From contig JACPGN010000261.1 of the NCBI GenBank assembly GCA_016182435.1, positions 1 through 7,484 of the forward strand: 7,484 nt of DNA. The letters run 5' to 3'. Below are positions 1-4,969 of this stretch, piece by piece. Source of the stretch: Lentisphaerota bacterium. GTDB lineage: Bacteria > Verrucomicrobiota > Kiritimatiellia > JAAZAB01. A program made the translations under genes and the position numbers. Every line of letters begins with the position of its first letter. The first letter of the stretch is position 1. The notes under the pieces were generated by a model that did no database searches, had not been told where the DNA came from, and saw only the letters and a list, made by a program, of their open reading frames with translations.

Positions 1-980
1 AAGCTCATTAAAAAGTAGAAGGCGAACAAAGTCAGAAGCGCAGCCATGATGCCCATCAGCGCGCCCTTGCGAGCCGTGTGGACGCCGCAGGGGATTCCAA
101 AGAGCGTCACCACCAGGCACGTCCAGGGCATGGCTAATCGCGCGTGCAGGTCCACGCTGATGCGGGCGGTTGTTTTTCCGGAAAGATTTTTGTGGGCGTG
201 GATGAATTGCCAGAGTTCCCCGGATGAAAGGAAAGCCAGGTCCTTAACCTCGTGCAGGAAATCATCCGGAGTCTCCGTCCATTCCGCCATTTGGCGCTGG
301 GGTTCGCTGATGACCGGGCCAATGGGATTATTGTAAAAATCATGCCGCTGAATGGTAACGTTGAACAGCCACCAGCGGCCGTCATAAAACTTGCCTTCCT
401 CGGCGTGGATTGTGTCCAGGTCGGACCCGTCGGGCCGCTGCTGGACAACCTTGACCCCCTGCAGCGCGTGGGTGGTCGGGTCGAATTTGCTGATCGCCCA
501 GATGCGGTGTTGTTCCTCGTTGTTGTAAGTCAGGTTCAGCGCGCAGTCGGTCAAACGCTCCTCGCCCTTTTGCTGCCGCTCAACGAACTGATTGGCCCAG
601 TAGCTTGCCCAGGGCGCCACGGTTTCCTGGAGCGCGGTGATCAGCGCGCTGAAACTGAAGCCGGCGACCAGAATCGGAATCGTGAGCCGCAACAGGCTCA
701 CGCCGCTGGCGCGCATGGCGGTGAGCTCGTTGTTCTTGCTCAGTTGCCAGAGACCATAAAGCAGGCCCAGCAACAATGAAATCGGCAGGATAAACACCAA
801 TGTGGCCGGCAACAGATAGAGGTAATACCGCGCGATCTCAAGAAGCGGCGTCTGGGCGTCAATAAAATCGGCGAGATTCTCGAACAGGTCGTAGACGACG
901 AACAACATGTAGAAGGCTATAAGGCAATAGGCCAGCGGCACAAGGAAATGGCGCAGGATGTATTTGTCAATGAGTTTCAT
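1..980 (-). CDS. LptF/LptG-family LPS export permease, C-terminus cut by window edge
   Basis: An inner-membrane permease of the YjgP/YjgQ (LptF/LptG) family. With LptB it forms the ABC transporter that extracts lipopolysaccharide from the inner membrane for the Lpt bridge. Translating the minus strand from the ATG at 980 gives 326 open codons to the window edge. The protein starts MKLIDKYILRHF. Hydrophobic segments lie at about residues 12-32, 56-77 and 99-117. The conserved cytoplasmic coupling motif NELTAMRASGVS is at about 84-95. A hydrophilic periplasmic (jellyroll) region follows, then renewed membrane helices at the edge (AALLTLFAFYFLM). Family members are about 360 residues, so only the last few dozen are missing. 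The sequence does not let me choose between LptF and LptG. The start has only a weak ribosome site, but MKL-DKYI is the usual family N-terminus. It lies 78 bp downstream of the LarA-like gene on the same strand. Confidence 0.9.
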   Translation of the reverse strand, partial: MKLIDKYILRHFLVPLAYCLIAFYMLFVVYDLFENLADFIDAQTPLLEIARYYLYLLPATLVFILPISLLLGLLYGLWQLSKNNELTAMRASGVSLLRLTIPILVAGFSFSALITALQETVAPWASYWANQFVERQQKGEERLTDCALNLTYNNEEQHRIWAISKFDPTTHALQGVKVVQQRPDGSDLDTIHAEEGKFYDGRWWLFNVTIQRHDFYNNPIGPVISEPQRQMAEWTETPDDFLHEVKDLAFLSSGELWQFIHAHKNLSGKTTARISVDLHARLAMPWTCLVVTLFGIPCGVHTARKGALMGIMAALLTLFAFYFLMS

Positions 981-1025
981 GGTCTGTCCGCCCACAGCCG
1001 CGCGCAATCGGTAGCCCACCGCGAT

Positions 1026-1053
1026 AGATTAGAGAGCCTCCTTTGCTTGTCAA
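1026..1053 (-). promoter_or_regulatory. Possible sigma70-type promoter for the Lpt permease gene
   Basis: On the minus strand, a perfect -35 hexamer TTGACA (1053-1048) is followed after 16 bases by TAATCT (1031-1026), a weak -10. It begins just after the stop codon of the LarA-like gene and would start a transcript about 40 bases before the permease ATG. It would give the Lpt gene its own expression, independent of the catabolic genes upstream. The -10 is poor, so this is a candidate only. Confidence 0.35.
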
Positions 1054-1058
1054 GCGCG

Positions 1059-2423
1059 TTATGGATTGAACATCGGCACGCCATAGGGACCGTCGAGCAG
1101 GACGGCGGGAACAGCAGGCGGGTGCGCCGCCAGGTGGCGGTCAATGGCCTGCTGGACCATGCGCTCCGCCAGCGCGCGGCCGCGCAAGAGCGTAATTCCA
1201 GCGCCGCCATCTACGCCGGGCAGCCGCTGAGAGTGAAACGCCGCCCCGGTCAGTTGCGGCGCGCAATAGGTTAAATGTTCCAATCCGCCGAGCCGGCCGA
1301 AGGCCCGCGCCCACATTTGGACTTCCCATTGCTCGGGCACAAATGCCCAGTCCGGCGAAAAAATCCGGCGCTGAAAGCCTTCCGGCCCCTCCGCCGCCAA
1401 CAGCGGCAGCACGCGTTGGTAATTCGGTCCGCCGAGGGGATCGGGATCCGTATGACAGGCCGCCAGCACCAAACGACCGCCCGGCCGAACGGCCTTGCTT
1501 CCCTCCACGGCGGCTTTGGCGGCCTGATAATGGTTGATTCCGGCGAAGCCGGCGTGCGTAACCACCAGATCATAGAGCCGCGTGATGCGAATGGCATGGG
1601 TAGCCAGCGCCTGCCGGGCCGCCGCGGCGTGCGCGAGTTCCATGTCGCCCGCGAAGACGCCGGTCAAGCGCTTGTCGCGATCCACCGTCGCGTTGATGAT
1701 AAAATCGGCGCCCGCCAGCCGCGCGACGGCCAAGGCCTCCGCATGACACGGATTATCTTCCAATACCAGGCTGTCGCTGTGTTCATCGGCCATGAGGGAG
1801 GCGCCGTGAAAAACATGCGTGGCCGCCTCGCCAACCAGGCCCGGACAAATGGACTTGCGCCCGCCGCTCACGCCGGCCATGAAATGCGGCTCGACCAGCC
1901 CCGTCAGAATCTTGAGATCAGCGTCAAGGTAGAGCGCGTTAACCCACGCCTCCGTGCCGCGCGCCGTGCGGCCGATGCGGCGTAGCGCGGCGGCATCCGT
2001 GGCCTGGTGATTAACCACGGCGATCGAGCCGGCGAACACGCTCCCCGGCAGAAAGCGTTGCAACTCCGCGCGCGCCAGCGGACGATGCGTGCCGGTCGCC
2101 ACCAGCAGGGTAATGCGCCGCACCCGTTGCTCGCGCAATACCTGGATCAGGGGCTCAAGAATGCCTTGTGCTCCGGTATAAGGAACCGGTCGGGTGTTGT
2201 CGCTGATAACAATGACGGCCTGGGCGTCCGGCTTGGCGCCGACCATGGAGCGCGCCAGATCGGCCAGCGGCTTGGCGCCAATTGGCTGCGCCAGAGCCTT
2301 GCCAATGGCCGCCGCTGGATCAGGCAACAGTCGTTCCTCGGGCAGCCGCAACAGGTCCGTTCGCTCCGGCACGCGCAGCGTCAGCGTTTCGGATCCGAAT
2401 TCGAGTTGGATGGTTTTGGGCAT
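1059..2423 (-). CDS. larA: LarA-family nickel-pincer 2-hydroxyacid racemase/epimerase (DUF2088)
   Basis: A LarA-family enzyme. The founding member racemises lactate with a nickel-pincer nucleotide (NPN) covalently held on a lysine; homologues use other 2-hydroxyacids. From this start the protein is 454 residues, the usual family size. The active-site set is complete: DNTRPVP at 75-81 (Asp75, Arg78), ATGTHRP at 109-115 (His113), His180 in VEPHFMAGVSGGRK, cofactor lysine Lys190, and His206. The His180-Lys190-His206 spacing (10, 16) equals His174-Lys184-His200 of Lactiplantibacillus LarA. The start is uncertain. MPKTIQLEFG at 2423 is where family homology begins. An in-frame ATG at 2456, one base after the upstream dehydrogenase's TGA, and another at 2471, overlapping it by 14 bases, are alternatives that would favour translational coupling. 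The substrate cannot be read from sequence. The NPN-synthesis genes larB, larC and larE are not in the window. Confidence 0.93.
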   Translation of the reverse strand: MPKTIQLEFGSETLTLRVPERTDLLRLPEERLLPDPAAAIGKALAQPIGAKPLADLARSMVGAKPDAQAVIVISDNTRPVPYTGAQGILEPLIQVLREQRVRRITLLVATGTHRPLARAELQRFLPGSVFAGSIAVVNHQATDAAALRRIGRTARGTEAWVNALYLDADLKILTGLVEPHFMAGVSGGRKSICPGLVGEAATHVFHGASLMADEHSDSLVLEDNPCHAEALAVARLAGADFIINATVDRDKRLTGVFAGDMELAHAAAARQALATHAIRITRLYDLVVTHAGFAGINHYQAAKAAVEGSKAVRPGGRLVLAACHTDPDPLGGPNYQRVLPLLAAEGPEGFQRRIFSPDWAFVPEQWEVQMWARAFGRLGGLEHLTYCAPQLTGAAFHSQRLPGVDGGAGITLLRGRALAERMVQQAIDRHLAAHPPAVPAVLLDGPYGVPMFNP

Positions 2424-2457
2424 CGCTCCGCGCCGGAATGATAACGCGCCAGCCATG

Positions 2458-4059
2458 TCAGGGTTCGACAACGTTGCCGCGATTTAACAGAAATTGCGGG
2501 TCGAGCGCGGCTTTGCAACGGCGGATTTCCTCGACGGCGGCGGGTCCGTAGCAGCGCAGAAAATCGGCGCGCTTGCGTTTGCCGGTGCCGTGCTCGCCCG
2601 AATACACGCCGCCCAGCTCCGCCGATTTGGCCACCAGTAGGTCATACAATTCGCGTCCGCGTTCAAGTTGCTCCTTTTGGGGCAGGAGCGTGAAATGCAG
2701 ATGACAGTCGCCCAGGTGCCCGAATGACAGGTAATCCATGCTCGCCGCCCGCAGCAGTTGATGGGCGTAATCCAAAAACTCCTTGAAATGGTCGGGCGGC
2801 ACGACGGTGTCGGTCATGATGGTATATGTGCCGCGGCGTTGGACCACTTCGATGGCATGCGCGGGCATGGAATGACGCGCCTCGAGAAACAATGCGCGCG
2901 CGCGGTCGTTGTCGAGCAGCAGGATAGCGTTCTCGTCCACGCCGCAGTCGGCCTGCCTCAGGATCTCCAGCCACGCCTCGGCGGCGTCTTCCGGCGCCTG
3001 GTCCCTGAGCGGCGCTTGAATATTAATCCCCACCTGATGATCGCCATGGAAAAGCGCGGCAGCGTGGGTCATATAATGCCGGCTGTTCACGCCGAAATAC
3101 TCCAGCGCGGTCAGGGCGGTAAAATCTCCGCCCAGGCGCTGCCGCAAAATCTGGTGGAGCCGCACGGCCTCCGTTTCCGTCGGCAGCGAGAAAAAAAGGT
3201 CCAGGTAAGCGCGCGGACGGTCAATCAGTCGCAGTCGGCAGCCGGTCACCAGTCCGAAAATGCCCTCGCTGCCGACAATCAGATCCACGAAATCCATGAC
3301 GCCCTGCGGCGCCGAAAACGGCCCGCTGGCATTTTTGAGCGCTGGCCGCGGATAGCGCGGCACGGCCAATTCGATTACGCGGTGCTCGTGGATTAACCGG
3401 AAACGGCCCTGCGCCGATACATATTGGCCGCGCGCGGCGTGCACCATGAGGCCATTCGGCAGCAGCACGTCGAGCGCGGCCACCCACGGGCGCGTGGCGC
3501 CCGCCGCGCCCGGCGTGAAACCCGAAGCGTTGCAGGCGATCGTGCCGCCGACCGTGGCGTCACTCCGGCTTGTAGGATCAATAGGATAGATCAATCCTCG
3601 CCCGCTGCGCTCCAGCACCTGAGAGCGCATCTCTTCGAGAATGAGCCCGGCGCTCGCCGTTGCCGTCTTCGTCGTTGTTTCCACCGTTACGGCGGGCGCG
3701 AGCAGTTGGGTCGTTGAAATTACCACCCCGCCCTCGGGCGTGGCGCTGCCGGTCAGGTTGGACTTGCCGGCCGACAGCGTGAAGGGAATACCAGCCTGGA
3801 AGCACCCGCGAAAGACAAGCGCGCCATCGCGTACGGACGTTGGCCGGCAGAGCGCTTCAGCGCGGCCGGGCAGATTGGAACTGTCCTGCGTGAATCCGGC
3901 GATGATGTCCTTGTCGAGCGTCAGTTCCACGCCGCAGCGTTCGCGCAAGAACTGCGCCAGACTGCCCAGCGTAGGCCGGCGCTCAGCGCAAAAGCGGTCG
4001 ATCACCTGATACATTTCCGGCGGCGCCGCCGGCTGCAAGGGAATATGGTCATCGGCCAT
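2458..4059 (-). CDS. FAD-linked D-2-hydroxyacid dehydrogenase (GlcD/D-lactate dehydrogenase-like)
   Basis: A 533-residue flavoprotein of the VAO/PCMH family that oxidises a D-2-hydroxyacid to the 2-oxoacid; the electron acceptor is unknown. The FAD-binding domain covers about residues 60-280: SAGKSNLTGSATPEGG (96-111), YPIDPTSRSDATVGG (158-172) and VGSEGIFGLVTG (262-273). The C-terminal FAD-oxidase domain follows: FGHLGDCHLHF (446-456), SGEHGTGKRKR (487-497) and a final ALDPQFLLNRGNVV. His448, His455 and Glu489 have the spacing of the metal ligands of D-2-hydroxyglutarate dehydrogenase, with His490 as the expected base. The motif reads GDCHLH where GlcD has GDGNLH. There is no iron-sulfur domain and no signal peptide, so it is probably cytoplasmic. 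The start is the longest with family-like sequence; its ribosome site is weak, and Met16 is an alternative. It adjoins the LarA-like gene downstream, suggesting a racemase plus D-dehydrogenase pathway. Confidence 0.93.
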   Translation of the reverse strand: MADDHIPLQPAAPPEMYQVIDRFCAERRPTLGSLAQFLRERCGVELTLDKDIIAGFTQDSSNLPGRAEALCRPTSVRDGALVFRGCFQAGIPFTLSAGKSNLTGSATPEGGVVISTTQLLAPAVTVETTTKTATASAGLILEEMRSQVLERSGRGLIYPIDPTSRSDATVGGTIACNASGFTPGAAGATRPWVAALDVLLPNGLMVHAARGQYVSAQGRFRLIHEHRVIELAVPRYPRPALKNASGPFSAPQGVMDFVDLIVGSEGIFGLVTGCRLRLIDRPRAYLDLFFSLPTETEAVRLHQILRQRLGGDFTALTALEYFGVNSRHYMTHAAALFHGDHQVGINIQAPLRDQAPEDAAEAWLEILRQADCGVDENAILLLDNDRARALFLEARHSMPAHAIEVVQRRGTYTIMTDTVVPPDHFKEFLDYAHQLLRAASMDYLSFGHLGDCHLHFTLLPQKEQLERGRELYDLLVAKSAELGGVYSGEHGTGKRKRADFLRCYGPAAVEEIRRCKAALDPQFLLNRGNVVEP

Positions 4060-4075
4060 GTCTGCCTAAGGGCGC

Positions 4076-4230
4076 GTCCATAAATAACATGTACAAGAGC
4101 CTATTCGGACACGGCAACAGAGTGCCGTGGCTACAACAGTCCTGCGCTCTTCCTGTAGCCGCCCCACTCTGTTGGGGCGTCCGTTAACGGTCGTGGCACT
4201 ACCGCCAACTTGATCAGGTTATTTATTGAC
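4076..4230. mobile_element. 155-bp miniature inverted-repeat element in the leader of the dehydrogenase gene
   Basis: Arms 4076-4097 and 4209-4230 are inverted repeats matching at 18 of 22 positions; the outer 13 bases (GTCCATAAATAAC against GTTATTTATTGAC) match at 12. Between them lies a second inverted repeat made of two hairpins (4106-4183) and the palindrome CCGTTAACGG (4181-4190). There is no coding potential. The architecture is that of a MITE or REP-pair (BIME-like) element. I see no target-site duplication, so insertion is inferred from structure only. It ends 17 bases before the dehydrogenase ATG, so a transcript from upstream would carry it as 5' leader. Confidence 0.55.
4106..4183. 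repeat. Mirror-image hairpin pair with complementary loops
   Basis: Hairpin A has stem 4110-4116/4123-4129 (CACGGCA with TGCCGTG) and loop ACAGAG. Hairpin B has stem 4160-4166/4173-4179 (CGCCCCA with TGGGGCG) and loop CTCTGT. The two 6-base loops are exact reverse complements. Arm A (4106-4134) and the reverse complement of arm B (4155-4183) match at 23 of 29 positions. All six differences fall in three stem base pairs and each pair changes on both sides, so both stems stay intact. The 20 bases between the arms (4135-4154) show no obvious pairing. Confidence 0.8.
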
Positions 4231-4260
4231 GGTTCCTAACACGACTCTCGTCTTTTCAGC

Positions 4261-4277
4261 AGTCCGCCGTGCGGACT
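4261..4277. other. Perfect 7-bp hairpin at the end of the miniprotein gene
   Basis: AGTCCGC (4261-4267) and GCGGACT (4271-4277) form a perfect stem with a 3-base loop. The stem overlaps the last two bases of the miniprotein stop codon. On the minus strand it is followed by GCTGAAAAGA rather than a T-tract, so it is not a classical intrinsic terminator. It could protect an mRNA 3' end or slow readthrough into the leader of the dehydrogenase gene. Confidence 0.5.
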
Positions 4278-4350
4278 ATTTCCTGCTCTTCCTGGCTTTC
4301 CTGGCCTTTTTGGCTTTCTTGACTGGAGTGCATCCACAGGTCTTGCACAT
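4276..4350 (-). CDS. 24-residue Cys-rich, Lys/Arg-tailed miniprotein with HypB-like N-terminal motif
   Basis: This short gene encodes 24 residues: MCKTCGC, then TPV, then a 14-residue tail of only Lys, Arg, Ala and one Ser (KKAKKARKARKSRK). There are 11 basic and no acidic residues. Cys2, Cys5 and Cys7 have the spacing of the N-terminal CxxCGC motif of HypB, where those cysteines form a high-affinity nickel site. A metal-binding peptide with a nucleic-acid- or membrane-binding tail is therefore possible, but this is inference from seven residues. Support for a real gene is unusually good: an 11-base perfect Shine-Dalgarno match nine bases before the ATG, a TTGACG-17-TACACT promoter, and a hairpin at the stop codon. 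It lies between two operons encoding LarA-type nickel enzymes. It could instead be a leader peptide of the downstream dehydrogenase operon. I do not recognise a named family. Confidence 0.7.
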   Translation of the reverse strand: MCKTCGCTPVKKAKKARKARKSRK

Positions 4351-4356
4351 CTGACC

Positions 4357-4367
4357 TCACCTCCTTT
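4357..4367 (-). promoter_or_regulatory. Near-perfect Shine-Dalgarno site for the miniprotein
   Basis: On the minus strand AAAGGAGGTGA is fully complementary to the conserved 3' end of 16S rRNA over 11 bases. Nine bases separate GGAGG from the ATG at 4350. The other genes here have at most 4-6 matching bases, so this is the strongest initiation site in the window and indicates abundant translation of the miniprotein. Confidence 0.8.
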
Positions 4368-4394
4368 GGTGAAAAAGCAATCTCATTGGGCATC

Positions 4395-4423
4395 AGTGTA
4401 CGGCGCTCATCCGGTCGCGTCAA
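4395..4423 (-). promoter_or_regulatory. Sigma70-type promoter of the miniprotein gene
   Basis: TTGACG (4423-4418, five of six consensus bases) is separated by the optimal 17 bases from TACACT (4400-4395, four of six). Transcription would begin near 4388, giving a leader of about 38 bases before the ATG at 4350. The left direct repeat of the adjacent transposon-like element starts only two bases upstream of the -35, so the original sequence upstream of this promoter has been displaced. Confidence 0.6.
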
Positions 4424-4425
4424 TA

Positions 4426-4433
4426 GAAATGCG
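4426..4433. repeat. Left target-site duplication of miniature element copy 1
   Basis: GAAATGCG occurs here and again at 4590-4597, exactly bordering copy 1. The match continues four more bases (GAAA) only because the element's own left end begins GAAA. Confidence 0.75.
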
Positions 4434-4589
4434 GAAAGGCCTCAGTCTTGAGGGTAGGTTGTGAACATCAACGCTGTCATTCCCGCCCCGTGTCAAAGCA
4501 CGGGATAAACTCCAGCGGGAATCCAGCATTGATTTTTCTGGATTCCCGATCAGGTCGGGAATGACAATCAGCCCTCAAGACTGCATTAC
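4434..4589. mobile_element. IS66-like miniature transposable element, copy 1
   Basis: This 156-bp palindromic, non-coding element has ends GAAAGGC... and ...GCATTAC. The internal inverted repeat CAGTCTTGAGGG (4443-4454) with CCCTCAAGACTG (4572-4583) is perfect. Inside are stem ATTCCCGC/GCGGGAAT (4479-4486/4515-4522) and stem ATTCCCGA/TCGGGAAT (4542-4549/4555-4562). These compete with a central 10-bp stem (4517-4526/4538-4547). Compared with copy 2, the first loop holds 28 extra bases (4487-4514) that form their own CCCGTG/CACGGG hairpin. An 8-bp duplication plus GTAA/TTAC-type ends is typical of the IS66 family, so it was probably mobilised in trans by an IS66-type transposase. It separates the miniprotein and trpR-like promoters. 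Confidence 0.75.
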
Positions 4590-4597
4590 GAAATGCG
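4590..4597. repeat. Right target-site duplication of miniature element copy 1
   Basis: This is the second GAAATGCG, directly after the element's TTAC end, identical to 4426-4433. Confidence 0.75.
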
Positions 4598-4608
4598 GAA
4601 AAACAAAC

Positions 4609-4636
4609 TTGCCTTGGCCAATCGTGGGCCTATCCT
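4609..4636 (+). promoter_or_regulatory. Candidate promoter of the trpR-like/LarA-like operon
   Basis: TTGCCT (4609-4614) and TATCCT (4631-4636) are 16 bases apart, each matching four of six consensus bases. A transcript would start near 4643, about 30 bases before the TrpR-like ATG. GGCC pairs at 4617-4620 and 4627-4630 lie between the hexamers and could be part of an operator, but nothing resembles the E. coli trp operator. Confidence 0.4.
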
Positions 4637-4673
4637 GATTGTTGCCAGAGGAAATTAAACCGGAGATCCACGT

Positions 4674-4967
4674 ATGCCCAGGCAAGCGCTGAAGGAACTT
4701 TCGGCCGTGCTGGCGGCCACGCACGCGCCATCCACGATGCAAAATTTGCTCGAGGCCCTGCTGACGCCCCAAGAACGCCGCCGGTTGGCCCTGCGCTGGC
4801 GCCTGGTCTGCCTGCTGGCCGCCGGCGAGCATCAGCGCGCCATTGCCCGTAAGTTGGGAGTCAGCCTTTGCAATATTACGCGCGGCGCCCGCGAGCTCAA
4901 ACAACGCCCCGTGTTTCGCCGGAAGGTTGGCCAATTTATCCGCGCTCACCGGTGCCCGGAGAAATAA
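4674..4967 (+). CDS. trpR: TrpR-family transcriptional repressor
   Basis: A 97-residue, all-helical DNA-binding protein of the Trp-repressor family, slightly shorter than E. coli TrpR (108). The core aligns directly: LLTPQERRRLALRWRLV (29-45), GEHQRAIARKLGVS (51-64, recognition helix-turn-helix) and NITRGARELK (67-76). Thr31, Arg41 and Arg70 correspond to Thr44, Arg54 and Arg84 of the E. coli tryptophan pocket. Two differences stand out: the helix-turn-helix is one residue shorter, and Glu74 stands where Ser88 contacts the ligand amino group. Tryptophan may therefore not be the ligand. ATG 4674 has GGAG eight bases upstream. The stop is two bases from the next gene's ATG, so the repressor and second LarA-like protein are one operon. 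Autoregulation and control of the neighbouring LarA genes are plausible inferences. No trp biosynthesis genes are present. Confidence 0.88.
   Translation: MPRQALKELSAVLAATHAPSTMQNLLEALLTPQERRRLALRWRLVCLLAAGEHQRAIARKLGVSLCNITRGARELKQRPVFRRKVGQFIRAHRCPEK
4958..4961 (+). promoter_or_regulatory. Ribosome binding site fixing the start of the second LarA-like gene
   Basis: GGAG lies eight bases before ATG 4970, inside the last codons of the trpR-like gene. This supports 4970 as the start rather than the upstream in-frame ATG at 4868, which would place about 100 bases of unrelated reading frame inside trpR. Confidence 0.7.
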
Positions 4968-4969
4968 CC

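Noticed and set aside
1275..1985. Open frame of 236 codons on the plus strand, with smaller ones at 252-779 and 2758-3396
   Set aside because: They lie opposite clear conserved genes (LarA-like, LptF/LptG, FAD dehydrogenase) and show no family features.
4261..4277. Hairpin after the miniprotein as a rho-independent terminator
   Set aside because: There is no T-tract on the minus strand after the stem, so it is reported only as a hairpin.
4426..4601. 12-bp direct repeat GAAATGCGGAAA as a 12-bp target duplication
   Set aside because: The last four bases on the left belong to the element's GAAA end. Copy 2 fixes the duplication at 8 bp.
4575..4949. Minus-strand frame of 124 codons opposite the TrpR-like gene
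   Set aside because: It overlaps a strongly recognisable TrpR homologue and part of the transposon-like element, and has no conserved features.
4868..4969. Upstream extension of the second LarA-like gene to an ATG at 4868
   Set aside because: The extra 34 residues would be read out of frame inside trpR. ATG 4970 has a properly placed GGAG.
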